NCBI GenBank assembly: GCA_036346225.1
Contig: JARFIW010000884.1
Location: 4,760,501 to 4,824,500 of the forward strand
DNA: 64,000 nucleotides
Source: Platerodrilus igneus
Lineage: Eukaryota > Arthropoda > Insecta > Coleoptera > Lycidae
Direction of reading: 5' to 3'
Made by a program: the position numbers and the translations under genes
Notes under the pieces: generated by a model
Database searches by the model: none
Told to the model about the DNA's origin: nothing
Seen by the model: the letters and a program-made list of their open reading frames with translations, nothing else
In this document: positions 1 through 12,000 of the stretch, piece by piece
How positions within the stretch are numbered: position 1 is the stretch's first letter
Layout: every line of letters starts with the position of its first letter

Positions 1-1390
1 GCATTGAAAGTAAAAAAAATTATTAAATATGTTATAAGTAAATTATAAAATAATAAGATCTGTTATATAGGTACATGCCTTTATTTAAAACATTCTCTTA
101 AAATAACTCCAGTAACAATTGCACAGTTCAAAGAATTATTCGTATAAAATAGACAACAGTTTGAATCAGTAAAGTCCTGCCGTACTATTTTTAAACTAGG
201 TACTGAAAACTGTTCTATATCCTCAACATTGTTATTTGGTAGGTAGGTAGTTATTGAACGTTTCTTCTGGATACCATTTACGTAAACTGTAACATATGCA
301 AGTATCAATAAAAATAAGCTTTAAAAAGGTGTATTTAGTCTATTAGTGAAGGAGTGTATCGTGCTCAACTCTTCCAGTAAACCTCCGGGCAAATAAAATA
401 GAGTTTTTAAAAACACTTACCTTGAAATTAATGTGGGCATTGATCACCTTAGGGGCGGTCCTGTTGTGTGTTGCTGCGTTGGTACCTGCTAGTAGGGCTT
501 CGCTGACGAAACGATAAGAACGAGTAGAAAGGTTGGAACGGAACCACTCACGTCAGCACTGCCCGGTACCGGTACGATAAGTTTATTTTCACGGGAATCG
601 GTACGATAAGTCTGACCAGCTAAGCGGCGGTCCTCGGCTTAAATGTTTCTCCCCTCCAAACGATATTGACGTGCTTCTGCTTGCGCTCGTGGGAAGATGA
701 GCTATTTCTCACAACAAAACCCTACGTCAGCGCTTACAATTGCAAAGATAAGCAACTGACGTCAAGATCCGTGTGAACGTTAGTAATCCCACGGTTTCAC
801 AGCGTCAACAAAACTGCACTGTTTAACGGAAATTTTTACAAATTCTAAAAAAAGTCTCTAACTCTAAATTAATGCATTTCTAATAGCTTTAAAATAAAGC
901 GTAGCAAGTGTACCAATTCAATCCATGGATGTACTTTGTATAAAAATTTATTTGTTTTTAAAAATCTTCATTTAAATCACATCCAGAGGCATTTCTAAAA
1001 TTTCATGCCAAATTTTATTGTTTTGCAAGTTTGATATTGCAATTTCTTTAATAGCAAAATCGCTCTTTTTATAGTAGAAACCCTGGGTATCCAAGTTGGT
1101 GGTCATGTTTTGTTTCCTCTTTGAAAAATAATTGATAAATATCTAACACCATAGTTAAATCTTATATATTCCAGCAATAATTGGGATAACTTACCAATAA
1201 AAACAACACGAAGTTGTTATTTGTTCGCTAAACTATGAGAAAGAGTTGTAGAAATAATTAAACAAAAATAATCTAATTGATATCAGGTGTTTGTAAAAAA
1301 AATAGTTGTTTGCTAAAAGCTAAACACTTTCAAGTAAAAGTGAACGGATTAATTATTATGGAAAAAACACATAAAAAGTAGGGCAATATT
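1..1390. other. AT-rich stretch with no recognised gene
   Basis: No gene is recognised. The only structure noted is a 12-base direct repeat, GGTACGATAAGT, at 571-582 and 600-611. The short open frames here are low-complexity and look accidental. Confidence 0.6.
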
Positions 1391-2427
1391 ATGATCATTT
1401 CATATAACCCCATTAACAAAAAAATAGTGGAAATCTTCGGCGTTGAACACCATTTAAACAAATTGGACACGTTTTCAGCATGGTTTTTACAAAACCATCA
1501 TAAAGGTTTATATATAAATCATCCCATTATTAGCATGAAGGAGATTTTGCTGATAGCCTCCGTTCTAATTCATCCCTGTACAAATACCTGGTCATTTTGA
1601 AACGTTCAAGGAAGTAATTTTCAATACGTTATTGGTATAAATTGCTCAGAGGCAATCTCTACAAGAATTCTAATATAGGACCAAGTTTCTCGTTTATTGA
1701 CTGTATATGCAGAAATGTCATTCACAATCTATATTAAAATTGCAGTCAGAAACATATGACCCCCATTTAAGATAAATTTTTGAAGAAGTAAAAATCGCGA
1801 ATCTTGTTGAAATCATCTGGTACAATCACGTCGTCGTAGTTCCAAACTCACAATAGTCAATTTTTTCTTTTAAAAATTCAAATACAATCCTTAACAGTTC
1901 ATATTTCGGTTGATACAAGCTTTTAGAAGACACAGACATTTTGAAATCTCTTTTATTTCCATAAAATATATAATGTCAAAAAACATTTTTGAGATAGTCC
2001 TCGAGAAAATTATCTTAAGGGACTTGCTTTTAACCCCTTCGCTAGACCTGTTCACTATGCCAACACATCTTCAACATTGGATATTGCTAGTAAATACAGT
2101 AGGTACAAAATATTTCACAATGTATGGGTTACGTTGCACTATTTACAAAATTTTCAAAATGAAATAGATTAAAGGCATCATCCCCAGTATAGCACATAAG
2201 GAAATTAATGTAGAAGACTATAAAAATATTGTATTTAATAGTCTTGCCCCCTCATGCATACAATGTTGTGTATACGTGTACACACAACTCATTATCAAAA
2301 TTAGTTTGTTTGGGAATGATGATAAACGCTGTGTCATCCATGGAGCTACTAATACGTATGCAAAGGGCATAAAGTTATTGATAAATTTTATTTTAGATAG
2401 CGTTTTTGAAATTCGTGCATAGTAGTT
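1391..2427 (+). pseudogene. decayed coding-like region, family not recognised
   Basis: A frame opening at 1391 reads 69 codons of ordinary-looking protein (for example VEIFGVEHHLNKLDTFSAWF). Protein-like sequence continues past its stop, and a second clean stretch of about 75 codons runs from about 2190 to 2427 (ending near the residues LINFILDSVFEIRA). The pieces are separated by stops and probable frameshifts. Composition looks like protein rather than random AT-rich translation, and the pieces lie in order on one strand. I do not recognise a family and assign no function. It is most likely an old mobile-element gene; chance open frames are the alternative. Confidence 0.3.
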
Positions 2428-2900
2428 TCTAATATTCCCCACCTTTTCTACCCAATCCTTCTACTCTTACTTTCCAGGCGGACAAGTGTTACCTTTACAT
2501 GGTGTTTGCCGGACAACCACAATGTTTTGGCTAAAAGCAAAATATTATAGGTTAACAATAAAGGTTCAATTTTTCTGCAATACTTTTTCCTTTCTTTGTT
2601 CTAGGAATTCCTTTTAACCCCAATCAATATATAGGTGTTGGGAAATTGCTCAAGCATCTTTTAAGAATTATTCGATATAGTGGCGTTCCTTGATAAAAAT
2701 ATACAGGGTAAGTCTATATAAAATTTTGGGTTAGATTCTTTTAAGTTAATTTCTAAAAATAGAATCCGTAGGATGGTTCTTAATCATGCTGAAAGTTTTC
2801 TATATTTAAATGCCCTCTTAAGTTAATCTCCAAGATACATTAAAATGAGCTTTTACATTTAGCAATAAGTACGTATTCCGATTAGTTCCATGGTTTAATG

Positions 2901-3264
2901 CAGTGATTCTCAATTTTTTTTGTTGCAGTGCACTTTTAGCAATTTGAAAATTTGGTAGCACACTAACAAGTAAATAGGTTTAAAAGAATTTTACTTACCT
3001 ACAATACACTGTGTAAAAGTGGTACGTTTGATTCGGCTCGGCAGAATAATCGAGTCCACATAACAATAATGCCGACGACGCGCTGTAATGATTGCGGCAT
3101 AACTCATTAGATATATTTCTCCCGTCGCGTTCCGGTTCCAATAAATTGCTGTAAAAAAGGACATACAAAATAATGTTTATTATTTGCGTTTATAAAATTT
3201 GGCGACACAGTTTAAGAACTTGGCGGTACAAAAAAGTGCTGCGGCACAGTGGTTGAATATCACG
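2901..3264. mobile_element. hAT-type MITE (non-autonomous DNA transposon)
   Basis: The left end begins CAGTGATTCTCAA, which matches the classic hAT terminal sequence. The right end (TTGAATATCAC, 3253-3263) is a degraded inverted copy of it. The ~360-bp interior has no coding potential. Subterminal phrases about 'gcacac' and 'gcggcacag' are arranged near-symmetrically. An 8-bp target duplication could not be confirmed because a SINE abuts the right end. Confidence 0.55.
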
Positions 3265-3540
3265 CGTCTATTGGTTAAGATGCCTGCTTTGCATGCGGGC
3301 AGCTCGGGTTTGATTCCCGCTTCAGTCAAATTTCTCCTCTAAGAAATGTGACGTAGCTATGCGGGAATTTGTATACAGGATAGAGCAAAAGTGAATATAT
3401 ACAGAGTACGTACAAAATTGTGAGGAAAAATCGGCGGTTTGTCAAAATGATGTACAAAAGAATGGCGATTTGTCAAAGCAACGTAAGAAAAAATGCAGAA
3501 TTATCAAAGTGACGTAAAACGTGAAAGTGACAGCTGTGAC
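3265..3540 (+). mobile_element. tRNA-Ala-like SINE (family B), copy 1
   Basis: The head has an A-box-like TTGGTTAAGATGCC and a B-box-like GGTTTGATTCCC. Between them an anticodon-arm-like hairpin (CCTGC/GCGGG) has a 7-base loop presenting TGC, suggesting descent from tRNA-Ala(UGC). No acceptor stem forms, so this is not a working tRNA. The body (for example GTGACGTAGCTATG) recurs near 51.85 kb. Its end carries about three tandem ~31-bp units built on 'ggcgatttgtcaaag..acgtaa'. A GA-rich array follows directly. Confidence 0.7.
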
Positions 3541-3637
3541 GTAAGAGGAGGAGGAGGATAAGGAGAATAAGGAGGTGAAGGAGTAGAGGGATGATGAGGA
3601 AGAGGAGGACGAGAAGGAGAAGTAGGTGGAGGTTCCT
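3541..3637 (+). repeat. GA-rich (GAGGAN)n tail array
   Basis: An almost pure purine run of GAG, GGA and AAG triplets directly follows the SINE body. The other copy of this SINE has a similar array at the same relative place, so the tract appears to belong to the element. Confidence 0.8.
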
Positions 3638-3649
3638 CACCCACCCATT

Positions 3650-4198
3650 TTCCTCTACTGAACAAACAGTACAATATTTTGGTTTATTTGTGGTTTTAAC
3701 AAAGGAATGCTTTTATCTTTTATGTTTTGAGTAAAATATATGTGTTTCTGTATATATTTTAAAGAAAGGAGCCTAAATGATTATCTTGCCATGAGGCTCT
3801 AAGTTGTCTTGCTACGCCACTGGGTCACTGTCGTCTTTTCATTGGATGTCTTCACTAAACAGCTTTGCTCCAGATTTGAAAAGCACATAATCATATCCTT
3901 ACATTTTGATCCCATTTACGTGTTGTTAAACTGAATATTTCTTCAAAATCCACGTTTTGTTCTTATATAAAGTTTATAGAACGAGATTCTGCTAAAACCT
4001 AAATCTACTTACAAAAAACAAAATAGAAATGTTACTAAAAATAGATCGTCCAGTATGTGCAACTGAAACCCTTGGGGGTGCAACAAAACCTAATTTCCAA
4101 GCTTCTAACAATGTTAGCGACATTACCTGTCGCAACCTGCACGCCTAAAATACGCTTTCAACTGTAAAACGTTAAAAGCATTTATAAAACAATAGGCA
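3650..4198. other. no recognised feature
   Basis: AT-rich DNA between the SINE's GA tail and the start of the LINE. Nothing further could be supported. Confidence 0.6.
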
Positions 4199-7100
4199 TT
4201 TAGAATGGACTTGCACCTTGCCGAAGTTCTAGATTACTAGAACAGGTGAAATGACTTACGTGTTCTAATGAGCTAAAGAGCCAAACTACAGGTCCAACCA
4301 AAGTAGTAGGGTCGATAGTGAGGAACCAGACTAAGACCGGTCCCCGAAAGAAGGCAGCGGCTCTTTCGGTACTTAGATTGGCAGAGACTATAGGGGTCGG
4401 TATGGCAGTCTAAGACACTACCGCGATGTGAAAGACAACGGGAAACCACCACATTACCTCCCAAGTACACAGCGTACTTAAATTGTATTTAACATGATGG
4501 CATTCTCTGTGGTAAAAGATTCCGGAGTTAAAATAGTCCGCCATTCGGATCTCCAAGAGCGGACTACTTCGGAGGATGCGATCGGAGAGTTCAGTTTAAA
4601 AGTCGGGAACATTTTGCAAGTCGGAGCGTGGAATGTTTGAAATATGAAGTAGTTAAGCTAGAGAACCTAAAAATGGAAATGAATAGGTTAGCGCTAGACA
4701 TAGTAGGGATCAGCGAAATTCGGTGGCGAAAGGCGGGGGATTTTTGGAGTGAAGACTTCAGGATAATTCATACAGGAGCAGAAGAATGAAATTTGGGTGT
4801 GAGGATAGTTATGCGAAAAAAGATAGAATACTGTGTAGAAAATTACTTACAAAAGAACGAAAGGGTACTCGGGGTTAGATTAGAATCTAAACCGCTAAAC
4901 ACAGTAATAATACAAGTATACTTGCCCACCTCTATCTGCAGTGACGAAGTACTAGAAGTCGTCTACAAAGATAACGAAGACATGTTAAGATACATAAAAG
5001 AACATGAAAATTTAATAATTACGGGGATTTTAATGCAGTGGTAGGTGAGGGTAGGCAAGGAGCGGCAGTAGGTTTATTTGGTATAGGCACGAGAAACGAC
5101 AGGGGTAATAGGGTGGTAGAATTTTGCGACAAGCACAATTTAGTCATCACAAACACATTATTTCGTCATGCTAGAAGACGATATACGTGGAAAATACCAG
5201 GAGATATAGGAAGATAGCAAATAGATTACATTCTTGTTAAATGACGGTTTAGGAATCAAGTAAAAGACTGTAGAAGCTACCCAGAAGCAGATATAGACTC
5301 TGACCACAACATCGTAATTATGAAGGCCGCACATCAATTTAAAAATTTGAAAAAAAGAAAAGGAAAAGGAAAATTTGGTTTTAAGAAACTAAAAGATAAG
5401 GATATTCCAGAAAGATTCGAAAAAAAGCCAAATGAATTACTGAATGATATCGGGAAAATATATAATAACATTAAATCCAGCCTAGACATGGCGGCCAGAG
5501 ATATTCTGGCGTATACACAAAAAGAAAATAAGAAGTCATGGATAACAAAGCATATCCTGAATTTAATAGAAGAAAGACAAAAATACAAAAATAAATCAGA
5601 CGAAACAGGAAAACAGAGATACAAAGTCTTAAAATGGGAAATTATTTGCAAATGCAAGAAAGCTAAAGAATAATGGATTGATGAAAAGTGCAAAGAGGTA
5701 TAAAATAAGATGGAAGTAGGACAGACAGTTGAAGCATACAACTAATTAGAATCAATTTTAGGGATATAAAACCGTATAACAAAAATATAAACGACGCGGA
5801 AGAAAACGTCATTATAGAAAATGTAGAGAAAGTGGGTAGATGGCAAGAATATATATGGAATTTATATGCAGGAGAGGAACTAACAGCATTAGAACAGGAC
5901 TTGGGATATCCTATACTTAGAGATAAGGTTGCATTAGCATTAAAGGGTCTGAAAAATGGTAAGGCGTCGGGTACAGATAAGGTGCAAGCAGAAACTCTGG
6001 AAGCCGCTGGACAAGCAGTAATAGAACGTCTTTTCCAACTTGTAAGCTATATGTACGAAACAGGCGAGATACCCAAAGATTTCAAACGTAACATCATAGT
6101 AACTATACCAAAAAAGAAAGGCGTGGATAGATGTGAAAATTTTCTAACAATAAGTTTGACAGCACGCGTGTCAAAAATTTTAACTAGAATTGTACAAAGA
6201 AGAATGGAAAAACGAGCTGAAGCAATACTAGAAGAAGATTAATTTGGGTTTAGGCAAAACAGGGGAACACGGGAGGCTATTTTAGCTCTGAGGGAGTTAA
6301 TGGAGAAAACAATAGAAAAGAGGGAAAGCGTGTATGTAGGGTTTGTAGATCTGGAAAAAGCACTTGACAATGTAAAATGGAAAAAAATATTCGAAATACT
6401 CAAAAAGATTGGAATGAGTTATAGGGATAGACGAATAGTACATAGCTTATACAAAGAGCAATAATAGAATTAAAGCAGGAACATAGAGACGTAAACATTA
6501 GGAAAGAGGTGAGACAGGGATGTGCCTAATCCCCATTGATTTTTAACTTGTACATTGAAGAGGCAATGAATACTGTCAAATGCAGGAAGACATTTGGAAT
6601 TACTATGCAGGGACAAAAAATTTATATGCTTAGATTTGCAGATGATATAGCGGTATTAGCATCTAGCAAGGACGAGTTACAAGCTGCTCTTAATGAAATG
6701 GAAACGGTTCTAACAGAGAGATACGATGAAAATTAACAAAAATAAAACTTAAGAATTAGTATGCAAAGGAGGGAAAAATAAATCAAATACAAGAGTTCAA
6801 ATAGGTAACAAGAACTTACAAGAGGCTAAAGATTTCTGCTGCCTAGGGAAAAGCGTAAAAGTTATAAAACAAAGATTAGCACAAGGTCGTGCTACATTTA
6901 ACAAGAAAAAACAACTACTGTGTTCAAAGACAACCAACATACAAACAAGGAAAGGATTGCTTAGAATATGTGTGTGGAGCACAGCACTGTACGGATGTGA
7001 AGCCTGGACAGTATGAGAAACGGACAAGAAAAAGGTAGAAAGCTTTTGAAATGTGGTGCTACAGACGTATGATGAAGATATCATGGACAGACAAAGTTAA

Positions 7101-7400
7101 GAACGAAGATGTCCTAAAAATGGTAGGAGAAGAAAGAAATACGTGGAAAACGGTAAAAAATAGGAGAGATAGAAAGATAGACCACATACTATGACATGAG
7201 GGAATAGTGCGGAATATATTATAAGCAGAGATAGAAAAAAAAGAAGTAGATTTAGACCTAGGTTAGACTACTGCACACAGATAGTGAAAGATGTAGGCTG
7301 CAGGAATTACAGGGAAATGCGTAGTCTAGCTCAGAATAGAAATCAGTGGAGGTATGCATCTAACCAGTCCCAAGATGGATAAACTAATGACGAAAAAAGT
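4199..7400 (+). pseudogene. LINE family 1, copy 1: broken endonuclease/reverse transcriptase
   Basis: A near-full-length non-LTR retrotransposon starting with the same 5' leader as the copy at 61.28 kb. The reading frame starts near 4492 but is broken by stops and frameshifts; surviving open blocks are at 4793-5044, 5320-5673, 5832-6242 and 6536-6736. Endonuclease motifs are recognisable (ISEIRW; ITNTLF). RT motifs include FVDLEKALDNVKW, in which the catalytic motif-A Asp context AFD has become ALD, and LRFADDIAVLA near 6635. The C-terminal tail (WCYRRMMKISWTDKV) lies near 7045-7100, where the frame shifts again. EN-RT order, FADD active site and C-terminal tail resemble RTE/BovB-like elements; that clade assignment is from memory. 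Dead as written. Confidence 0.9.
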
Positions 7401-8325
7401 AACCTTACTTAAACATGATGATTGTTATAAGCAACTACAAGCATTGGTTGGGCAATATTCTCTAATAATGTTAATTGTGCAAAAGGATTTACTGGCAACT
7501 ATTAATTCGGCAATTGTCTAAGTGTTGAAGAATCTTGACAGCCACAGGTTGCTTAACCCCCTTCACTGAATCTCGGTGAAATGGGGCATAAAATTATAAA
7601 ACAGTAGAAGAGGAACCGAGCTGTATATAGGCTATGTGAGAGTTTCATGGAATTGTGTAAGCTATCTCAGAATATAAATAAGTGCAGAAACGTGTCCATC
7701 AGTTTTGAGACAGAAAACTTAACGACGAAAAAATAAGCGCATATAGATCTTATGATTGTTATAAACAACTACAAGTGTTGGTTGTACATATCTGCAACTA
7801 ATGTTGACTGTGAGAAAAGATATATTGGAAAAAATATTAAATCTGCAAATGTTCAAGTGCTGGGTAACTTGACAGCCACGGGCTGCTCCCCTCACAACCA
7901 CTGAATGTCCGAGAAATAGGGTATATAATGGTAAAACAGGGGACCAAACTGCATCTATCAAAAAAGAACAGCGCCTATGATGTTGTGCTTCAGATGTATG
8001 AGGATGATAGCATGGACAGATAAAGTTAATAACAAATAGGTTATAGAAATAGTAAGGGAACAAGGATATCTGTGGAAAAAATAGAAGAAATAGAAGGGTA
8101 GAATACGTTCTAAAGCATTTTTGGGGAATAGTATGCGATATATTACAAGCAGATATAGGAAAAAGGAGGTAGATGTAGACCTAGAGCAGATAGTGATAGA
8201 TGCATACTGTGCAAATTTCAGGGAAATGTGTAGGTTAGTTCAAAATAGGAAACACTGAGGGTACGCGTCTAACCAGTTCCAGGACTGGCGACGTAATGAT
8301 GATGAGGCATAAAGAAGGACTGGTT
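7400..8325 (+). repeat. tandemly repeated LINE 3' ends and 3'UTR
   Basis: After the LINE 3' coding end (about 7080-7400) comes a ~205-bp non-coding block (7417-7625). A degraded LINE tail follows (about 7625-7735), then a diverged second copy of the block (7752-7958), then another LINE C-terminal/3' segment (about 7960-8325). The paired blocks both contain ATGATTGTTATAA and CTTGACAGCCAC, and both tails end in similar 'atctaaccagt...gatg' text. This looks like tandem insertion or unequal exchange at the LINE 3' end. Confidence 0.75.
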
Positions 8326-8397
8326 GGATTGACCGTAATGTCAATCCATAAAAGAATTGATATTGAAATTGAAGCAGTGAGTGATATATTTGCAACG

Positions 8398-8451
8398 AAG
8401 AAAGCTCGAAGGCTGAATTTACTTTTGTAAAAAGTAGCTTCGAGCTTTCTT
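8398..8451. repeat. 14-bp perfect inverted repeat (hairpin)
   Basis: AAGAAAGCTCGAAG at 8398-8411 is the exact reverse complement of 8438-8451, with a 26-base loop. It sits just past the repeated LINE tails in otherwise featureless DNA. No transposon ends or duplication were identified. Confidence 0.6.
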
Positions 8452-8459
8452 TGAGATTG

Positions 8460-9783
8460 AATCTTAATAAATAAACTTGTATTTAAACTTGTATAAATAT
8501 AAAAGAATTTGTTTCAACTACATTCTTATTTATAACCCGGTTTCCTTCACTGTCCTTTTTTTCTATCCATACGACCTTGCAGTTAATCTACTATCTATTC
8601 ACTCCGATAGTAACAAAAATTTTAAGTCACAACGTGAGTTACAATATGCTGACACGTCATACTTTATGGTAAATTTCTTTATGATCAAGAACAATATCAA
8701 TTAATGGTTTACTATTGATGTCATTCAGTTCTAAGAACTAAAAATAACCTTCAACTCCAAATGCTGAAAGGAGTAAGCAACTCATTAAATTGTATGTAGA
8801 TATTTGTTAGTCTAAAATATTTACTGGTTTCTAAAACTAAATTGAATTAGACTTCTAGGTGATGTGATGCTTACAAATAACCAAGCTTTAAAAACGGACG
8901 CTACAGTCATTGGAAGGGGTTTGTGGAAGTGGGTATTATGTAGTCATAAAATCTTTGCAATAAATTCTAGAATACAAGTTTTAAAATAGAAATGGCTAAA
9001 CTTGAAAAGAATCAATTTTATCGTACAGAATGAACGCCAAAACCAATTTTGTTATCTATTAATAGTTGAAACATTATGACAATGTACGATGCTTATTTTA
9101 TGTTTTTTAAAAATAGAGATATACATTCATCCATGTATTTTAAACATATCTAAACACACTTTACAGTCTCTTGCAAATCACTTAGAAGGTTAAAGTTTTA
9201 TTACACTGCAGTGTTGCACTAAAAGTATTGTTACGGTATTCGGTGCGGACAAGAAGAAATGTAAAAGTAAGCAAAGGAAACAGCCCGTACCGAGTACCGC
9301 AACAAAAAAAGAATCGAAAGAATAACGTGATAGCTATAAAATCGTAGAGTAGAGTGTGTCACCAGAAGAAAAGGAAGCCTCAAGAAAAAAGTTTATTTAC
9401 ACACCTCTAATTAATAAAAAAGTTACAGAAAGAAAGAAAACCAACCCGCGGAAAAGCAATATTTACTCAACATATCCCGGAGGATTTACAGAATACAAAA
9501 GTCGACACAAAAGTAATTAATACATTCCTAACTTACTTCACACTCATTTTTACCCTCAAACTAATATTAACATAATTTAAAATCAATAACAAAAAGAAAT
9601 AGTAGATTGTTTTCAGTCACTTGTTTAATCCAATTTTTAAATACATTATATTCACATAAAACAACAATAAAAAATATATCTATATATTTACTTAGTGTCC
9701 ACAAACATTTCTTAAAAGTATAAGTAGTAGATAACAGCAATACTAAAAAAAACATCCACTGACCGAAATCCATTTCGCAGCAG
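8460..9783. other. AT-rich stretch, no gene recognised
   Basis: No coding region supported. A 19-bp imperfect inverted repeat (16 of 19 positions by eye) lies at about 9233-9251 and 9283-9301, built on CGGTA(T/C)TCGGT. Confidence 0.55.
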
Positions 9784-9798
9784 CGGTGTAGAATTTGG

Positions 9799-10099
9799 GG
9801 CGTCGCCGTGGATCAATGTAGTAAGCGTAAGACTACGGATCCCAAGGTCCCGGGTTCAAATCCCGACACGGCCGACTGCTTGAAAAATGGCAGGTGAGCA
9901 TTTTTCACAAAAATTACGCCCTCGTTCGGATGAGAGGTTAAATGGAGGTCCCGTGTGTGAGTGTTGTCACGCACGTTAAAAATCCCTACCTTGCCTGGAA
10001 CGACAAGGGTTCGGCAAAATTCTAAATTTCCAGGCAACAAAAAACTCGCCTCCTGGCCAATGTAGTACCTACGGGTGGAGCATTGGAAATGTAAATGAA
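9799..10099 (+). mobile_element. tRNA-derived SINE (family A), copy 1, with TSD
   Basis: A 301-bp element bounded by a perfect 15-bp target-site duplication, CGGTGTAGAATTTGG, at 9784-9798 and 10100-10114. The tRNA-like head has a B box (GGTTCAAATCCC). A conserved body follows (GAGCATTTTTCACAAAAAT ... CACGCACGTTAAA ... GCCAATGTAGTACCT) and ends near GGAGCATTGG. The exact duplication proves a retroposed unit and suggests a fairly recent insertion. It is the reference for the other family A copies. Confidence 0.92.
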
Positions 10100-10203
10100 C
10101 GGTGTAGAATTTGGTAATAATAGAAAACCTTATGGACAGTCAATTCCAATCTTATATTATTATTAATTCTCAAACAATAATAGCTGTTGTCATTAGCATG
10201 TTT

Positions 10204-10453
10204 ACATTGCCTAGGAAGCCAGTTTTATTTAGCTGGAAATTTTGAATTTTGCCGAACCTTTACTATTCTAAACAAGATAGGAATTTTTAACATGCATGAC
10301 AACGTCTATATTTTACCTTTCAATCGAATGAGGGTATTTTTTGTGAAAAATGCTCACACAACATTTTTCCAGCGGACCGTATCAGGATTCGAACCCGGAA
10401 CTTTGGACTTAGTAGTCACGCGCATATTAACTAAGCCACAGAGTCACCCTAAC
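10204..10453 (-). mobile_element. SINE family A, copy 2 (3'-truncated)
   Basis: Reverse orientation relative to copy 1. The body and tRNA-like head (GGATTCGAACCCGG read on the plus strand) are present, while the last ~35 bases of the SINE 3' end are missing at its left edge. It is more diverged than copy 1. Confidence 0.85.
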
Positions 10454-10470
10454 AACGTCCTACACTACAT

Positions 10471-10685
10471 TTGATTTTTCTATGCTCCATGCCAAGGTAC
10501 TACATTGGTCAGGAAACGTGCTTTTTACCTAAACCTTGAATTTTACCGAACCCTTGCTGTTCCAAGCAAAGTAGGGCGTATTTTTGTGAAAAGCGCTTGC
10601 CCAACATTTTTCAAGCGGGATTCGAACTCGGTATATTGAATTTAGTAATCACACGCATACCAACTAAGTAGCCGAACCGCTCTAG
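10471..10685 (-). mobile_element. SINE family A, copy 3 (internal deletion)
   Basis: Both ends are recognisable (ATGCTCC...GGTACTACATTGG on the left, tRNA-like head near 10615-10685). About 80-90 bases of the body, including the 'cacgcacgtt' block, are missing. It lies next to copy 2 in the same orientation. Confidence 0.8.
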
Positions 10686-10737
10686 CAAATTCTTACGGTA
10701 TCATATAAGTAAGAGCCCTTACACTTGCGGCCACGTC

Positions 10738-10772
10738 CACAATGCTCCACCCAAAGGTACTATATTGGGTTT
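10738..10772 (-). mobile_element. SINE family A, 3'-end fragment
   Basis: Only the SINE 3' end is left (AATGCTCCACCC, GGTACTATATTGG). Too short to orient in time. Confidence 0.6.
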
Positions 10773-11211
10773 AAATGCGAAAAATTTAAAGTGCTTCGAA
10801 TAAATCTGACTTTAAAATTGATCAGCCATGAATAAAATGTATAAACTAAAACTAAATTTGTGGTTTAAACAATGGTATTCCTAACGTTGACTTTTGAGTG
10901 TGTATGATCAACAAGACACTAGAAAAGTAAAAGTGAAGGGACCCGTAATACCAAATAGCAGCCGCCAGCTCTGCCTACCGGATTCGAATTTCTAAGCATA
11001 CGTCAAATTTATTAATAGCGAATCCAGTTATTTGTTCCTGCATTATAAATTTACAATATCGTTCCCCTTATCTAAGTATTTTATTCTAACTTCAGCCCAA
11101 ATTCGTCCATAACGTTTCTCATCGTTCCCTAGCTGACATATTCTAATTTCAATCTTTCTTCCTATAGATACTTTGTCTTAAAATAGGCGGCAAAACACCA
11201 AACAAAACGAA
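10773..11211. other. no recognised feature
   Basis: AT-rich spacer between the SINE cluster and the ORF1 relic. Nothing supported. Confidence 0.55.
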
Positions 11212-12000
11212 TCAGGCCATAAAGCAATAGAATATATAAACGTACTCTACACCCCTGTGCGTCCTCCAAGCTCCAACAATAACAAACTCTTCACGAACGG
11301 GATCGACCTTGTTCTTCAATGTCGACATAACGACCTCCTTCCCTCCTGGCTTGGCTGCGACCCGAACAGCAAATTTCGACAAAGCACCAGCAGCTGCTGC
11401 AGCGTATGATGCTTTGCCCGGCACCGACGCTTCCTGACTCTTGAAACCTTGCTGGCCTGAAACGGCACCGATCTCCGCTTGACCTTTTGCTACAACGCTT
11501 GCCCTCTCAGCATCTCCTACGCAAAATCGCAACGCCCTAACCATACCGATTAGTTAATCCGCAACGTTTTGGAACTCGTCTGCGGCAGCGTTTCAAATCA
11601 CCTTCGTGTCGTTGATAACAATCGTGGAGAGGTTGTTGGTACCCTCTTGTGGATGACAATATGCACCTTTCACGCCCTAAACATAAAAATGTCCAGCTCG
11701 TGGAGGCCGTTAGCAGCAACGTTTCCGCTACTGCCAGTCGACGTCTTGTGCTGTTGTCTCGATGTTGAGAGCAGTATGGCACTGCAACATCCACGAGGGG
11801 CTCAGATTTCCCCGACACAACCGCCGTAGGCACAGACTCCCTCTCCGACATCTCAACTTCTTCCGAATCTCCAACATCATATCTTTCAGAATCTCATTAT
11901 ACCTCTTTCCGACCGCTCCCTCAGCCTCCGACCTAACTGACTCCATCCCGTCGTCCCTCTTCCTCTTTGGCAACGACTCGTCGTCTTGGTGGACCACCAT
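11212..12000 (-). pseudogene. ORF1 (gag-like) relic of an R1/I-type LINE
   Basis: On the minus strand a methionine at 12000 opens MVVHQDDESLPKRKRDDG, a charged N-terminus with an NLS-like KRKR. After a frameshift, the last part (about 11212-11460) reads SYAAAAAGALSKFAVRV and ends with KNKVDPVREEFVIVGAWRTH. This resembles the conserved block before the zinc knuckles in ORF1 proteins of R1/I/Jockey-group LINEs; the comparison is from memory. No Cys-His knuckles and no ORF2 follow at lower coordinates, so the downstream (3') part of the element is missing. GC content is clearly higher than its neighbours, as expected for an inserted gene. Plus-strand open frames over the same bases are antisense shadows. 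Confidence 0.5.

Noticed and set aside
3265..3335. Possible tRNA-Ala(UGC) gene
   Set aside because: The anticodon arm is good but the acceptor stem is absent and the sequence continues into a repeated SINE body.
5334..5741. 135-codon minus-strand open frame
   Set aside because: Antisense shadow of LINE copy 1.
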